In this document: piece by piece, positions 60,205-64,000 of the stretch
Layout: the number at the start of each line of letters is the position of its first letter
How positions within the stretch are numbered: the first letter of the stretch is position 1
Assembly (NCBI GenBank): GCA_963808775.1
Contig: CAWEGR010000007.1
Coordinates: 124,001 to 188,000 of the forward strand
Direction: 5' to 3'
DNA length: 64,000 bases
From: JACVRW01 sp963808775
Lineage (GTDB): Bacteria > Actinomycetota > Thermoleophilia > Solirubrobacterales > Thermoleophilaceae
Made by a program: the position numbers and the translations under genes
The notes under the pieces: generated by a model
What the model was told of the DNA's origin: nothing
Seen by the model: the letters and a program-made list of their open reading frames with translations, nothing else
Database searches by the model: none

Positions 60205-62809
60205 CTACTCGGAATCGGTCTCGGGAGCGTCGTCCGGCTCGAGGGCGTCCGTCTCGGGCGCCGTCCGCCTCGGGTGCTCCGTCCGCCACGGGAGCGTCAC
60301 CGTCCGCGGGCGGCAGGTCCTCCTGGACCGGCGCGGCCGTCTCCTCGGCGGAGGTCTCCATGACGAGCGCCACCGCGCTCACCATGTCGTCCTCGCGCAG
60401 GTTCATCACGCGCACGCCCTGAGCGGGCCGGCCCTGCTTCGAGATGCCCTTGACCGGCGTCCTCTGGACCATGCCGTTCTGCGAGATGAACACGAGGTCG
60501 TAGTGGTCCTTGACGATCAGGGCGCCGACGACGCCGCCCTTCTTCTCCGTCAGGCCGATCGTCTTGACCCCCATCGTGCCGCGGCCCTTGACCGGGTACT
60601 CCTCGATCGCGGTGCGCTTGCCGTAGCCGTTGTCGGTCACCACGAGCAGCTCCGTGTCGGGCCGGATCACGTCCATGGCGAGCACGTGGTTGTCGCCGCG
60701 CGAGACGTTCATGCCGCGCACGCCGGCGGTATCGCGGCCCATGGCGCGCACGTCGTCCTCCGAGAAGCGGGCGGCCTGGCCCGAGTGCGAGACCATGATG
60801 ATGTCGTCGTCGCCGCTCGTGCGGCGGACGGCCACGAGCTCGTCGTCGTCGCGGATGTTGATCGCGATGATCCCGTCCGCCTTGATCGGCGTGTTGTACG
60901 CCGCGAACTCCGTCTTCTTGACCTGGCCCTTCCTCGTCGCGAAGACGAGGTACCTGCCCTCGCTGAAGTCGCGCGTGGCCTGGACGGCCTGGACGCGCTC
61001 CCCCTCGCGCAGCGGCAGCAGGTTCACGAGAGCGCGCCCCTTCGCGGTGCGCTGCATCTCGGGCAGGTCGTAGACCTTCTGCCGGTACACCTTGCCGCGG
61101 TTCGTGAAGAACAGGAGGTAGTCGTGCGTCGAGCACACGAAGAGGTGCTCGATCCAGTCCTCGTCCTTCATGTCCATGCCCATCACGCCGATCCCGCCGC
61201 GGCGCTGCTGGCGGTAGGTGGCGAGCGGGAGCGTCTTGATGTAGCCCGACCGCGTGATCGAGATGACCATCTGCTGGTCGGCGATCAGGTCCTCGATGTC
61301 GATCTCGTCCTCGGAGTGCGTGATCTGCGTCCGGCGCTCGTCGCCGTAGCGGTCGCGGATCTCGAGCAGCTCCTCCCGGATCAGGCCCATGACCTTGGCC
61401 TCGTCGCCGAGGATGTCGCGCAGCCACTTGATGCGCTCGACCACGTCGGCGTGCTCGGTCTTGATCTCGTCGGTCTGCAGGGCGGTGAGTCGCTGCAGGC
61501 GCAGGTCGAGGATCGCCTGGGCCTGAATGCGGCTGAGCTCGTAGCGCTCGATCAGCCCGTCGCGGGCCACGTCCGGGTCGCGCGAGCCACGGATCAGCTC
61601 GATGACCTCGTCGATGTTCTCGATCGCCACGAGCAGGCCCTCGAGGATGTGGAGGCGGGCCTCCTTCTCGCGCAGCTCGTACTTCGTGCGGCGGACGATG
61701 ATGTCCGTCTGGTGATCGACGTAGTTCTTGACGATCGGCAGCAGGCCGAGCGTGCGCGGAACGCCGTCGACCAGCGCCACCATGTTCACGCCGAAGGTCG
61801 TCTGCAGCTGCGTGTGCTTGTAGAGCTTGTTCAGGACGACCTTCGGGATCGCGTCGCGCTTCAGCTCGATGACGAGCCGGATGCCGGACTTGTCCGACTC
61901 GTCGCGCAGGTCCGAGATCTCCTTGAGCCGCCCGTTGTGGACCTGCTCGACGATCTTCTGCATCAGCCCGCTGCCGTCGCCGCGCCCGTCGCCCTTGTAG
62001 ACCTGGAAGGGCATCTCGGTCACGATGATGCGCTCCTTGCCGCGCTCCATCGGCTCGATGTGGGCGCGTCCGCGGACCACCACGCGACCGCGCCCGGTCT
62101 CGTAGGCGTCGCGGATCCCGCCGTGCCCGACGATGATGCCGCCGGTGGGGAAGTCCGGGCCCTTGATGTGCTTCGTCAGGCCGCCGACGTCGATCGAAGG
62201 GTCGTCGATGAAGGCGACGACCGCGTCGATCGCCTCGCGCAGGTTGTGCGGCGGGATGTTCGTGGCCATCCCGACCGCGATCCCGGATGAGCCGTTGACG
62301 AGCAGGTTCGGGAAGCGCGCCGGCAGGACCAGCGGCTCCTGGCGCGACTCGTCGTAGTTCGGGCCGAACTCGACGGTGTCCGCATCGATGTCGCGCAGCA
62401 TCTCGGTGGCGAGGCGCGACAGGCGGGCCTCGGTGTACCGCATCGCCGCCGGCGAGTCGTTGTCGATCGAGCCGAAGTTGCCCTGCGGGTCGATGAGCGG
62501 GTAGCGCATCGCGAAGTCCTGGCCGAGGCGGACCAGGGCGTCGTAGATCGCCGAATCGCCGTGCGGGTGGTAGTTCCCCATCACGCCGCCGACGACGTTC
62601 GCGCACTTGCGGTGCGGCCTCCCGGGCTGCAGCCCGGTGTCGTACATCGAGTAGAGGATGCGCCGGTGCACCGGCTTCAGGCCGTCGCGCACGTCCGGCA
62701 GCGCGCGGCCCACGATCACGCTCATGGCGTAGTCGAGGTAGGAGGAGCGCATCTCCTCCTCGAGCCCGCGCGGCTCGATGTTTCCGCCTGTCAGCTGATC
62801 GATGCTCAT
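60205..62809 (-). CDS. gyrA: DNA gyrase subunit A (frameshift near C-terminus)
   Basis: 867 aa after removing one base at 60262; the corrected tail ends APETDALEPDDAPETDSE. The catalytic Tyr is in AAMRYTEARLSRLA. The quinolone-resistance region reads HPHGDSAIYDALVRLGQ, with wild-type Ser and Asp at the two main mutation sites. The C-terminal beta-pinwheel has QRRGGIGVMG as GyrA box. With GyrB it introduces negative supercoils using ATP. Start ATG 62809 is 2 nt from the gyrB stop, so translation is coupled. Confidence 0.95.
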
Positions 62810-62811
62810 CT

Positions 62812-64000
<1,189 letters not shown>

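Noticed and set aside
62540..62580. Fluoroquinolone-resistance mutations in gyrA
   Set aside because: The region reads HPHGDSAIYDALV with wild-type Ser and Asp at the main sites.

Overview
The window is very GC-rich actinobacterial DNA with a codon pattern that is uniform from end to end. Its most diagnostic block is the cell-wall/signalling operon kinase-fhaA-fhaB-pstP-rodA-pbpA-pknB (54-46 kb, minus strand), with gyrB-gyrA at the right edge. Several small families (DUF3105, DUF4446, DUF354, the DGPF/ECF42 pair, a CARDB membrane protein beginning SFLDEPDEP) resemble what I know from Thermoleophilia/Solirubrobacterales. That class assignment is an inference; Actinomycetota is secure. No rRNA, tRNA, CRISPR array or complete IS element is visible.

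Left third (0-19 kb): an accessory region of small regulator-enzyme units, several with readable operators. These are PadR/methyltransferase, a DGPF protein with an ECF42-type sigma factor, TetR/FAD monooxygenase, a wHTH-PhzF-FUSC operon, a MocR regulator with a divergent small protein, MarR/esterase and TetR/SDR. They are followed by a molybdopterin-type nucleotidyltransferase beside a decayed CoxE-like VWA gene.

Middle (19-41 kb): envelope and polysaccharide genes. These comprise a PGRP-type amidase, an initiating sugar transferase, two GT4 and one GT2 glycosyltransferases, an O-antigen ligase/polymerase-like protein, a GT-C membrane protein, a PQQ-type propeller, a large FlgD-Ig/dimethylformamidase-like membrane-anchored protein, a formyltransferase, a zinc-ribbon/cyclase/AAA/TPR regulator, a LytR_C protein with a repeat-rich linker, a FlaA1/CapD-type dehydratase, a DUF354 protein and DedA. 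A 110-bp MITE-like element with TA flanks lies between the GT2 and ligase genes and supplies the GT2 stop codon.

Right third (41-64 kb): a GAF-GAF-SpoIIE phosphatase, purM and a Ser/Thr kinase with a discoidin-like ectodomain on the plus strand. The eight-gene kinase/peptidoglycan operon follows on the minus strand and ends in ddl, with most junctions overlapping by 1-4 nt. Then come CARDB protein, DUF4446, pheA, HNH nuclease and a coiled-coil membrane protein on the plus strand, and gyrB-gyrA on the minus strand. Between the coiled-coil gene and gyrA lies a compact plus-strand unit: extended -10, near-perfect Shine-Dalgarno, 14-codon ORF, nested RNA stems and a UUCG intrinsic terminator. It is the best candidate here for something undescribed.

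Quality warning: about 18 single-base insertions and one deletion break otherwise intact genes, including both gyrase genes. The bias to +1 and the presence in essential genes argue for uncorrected assembly indels rather than real decay. I annotate most of these genes as whole CDSs and give each break position.
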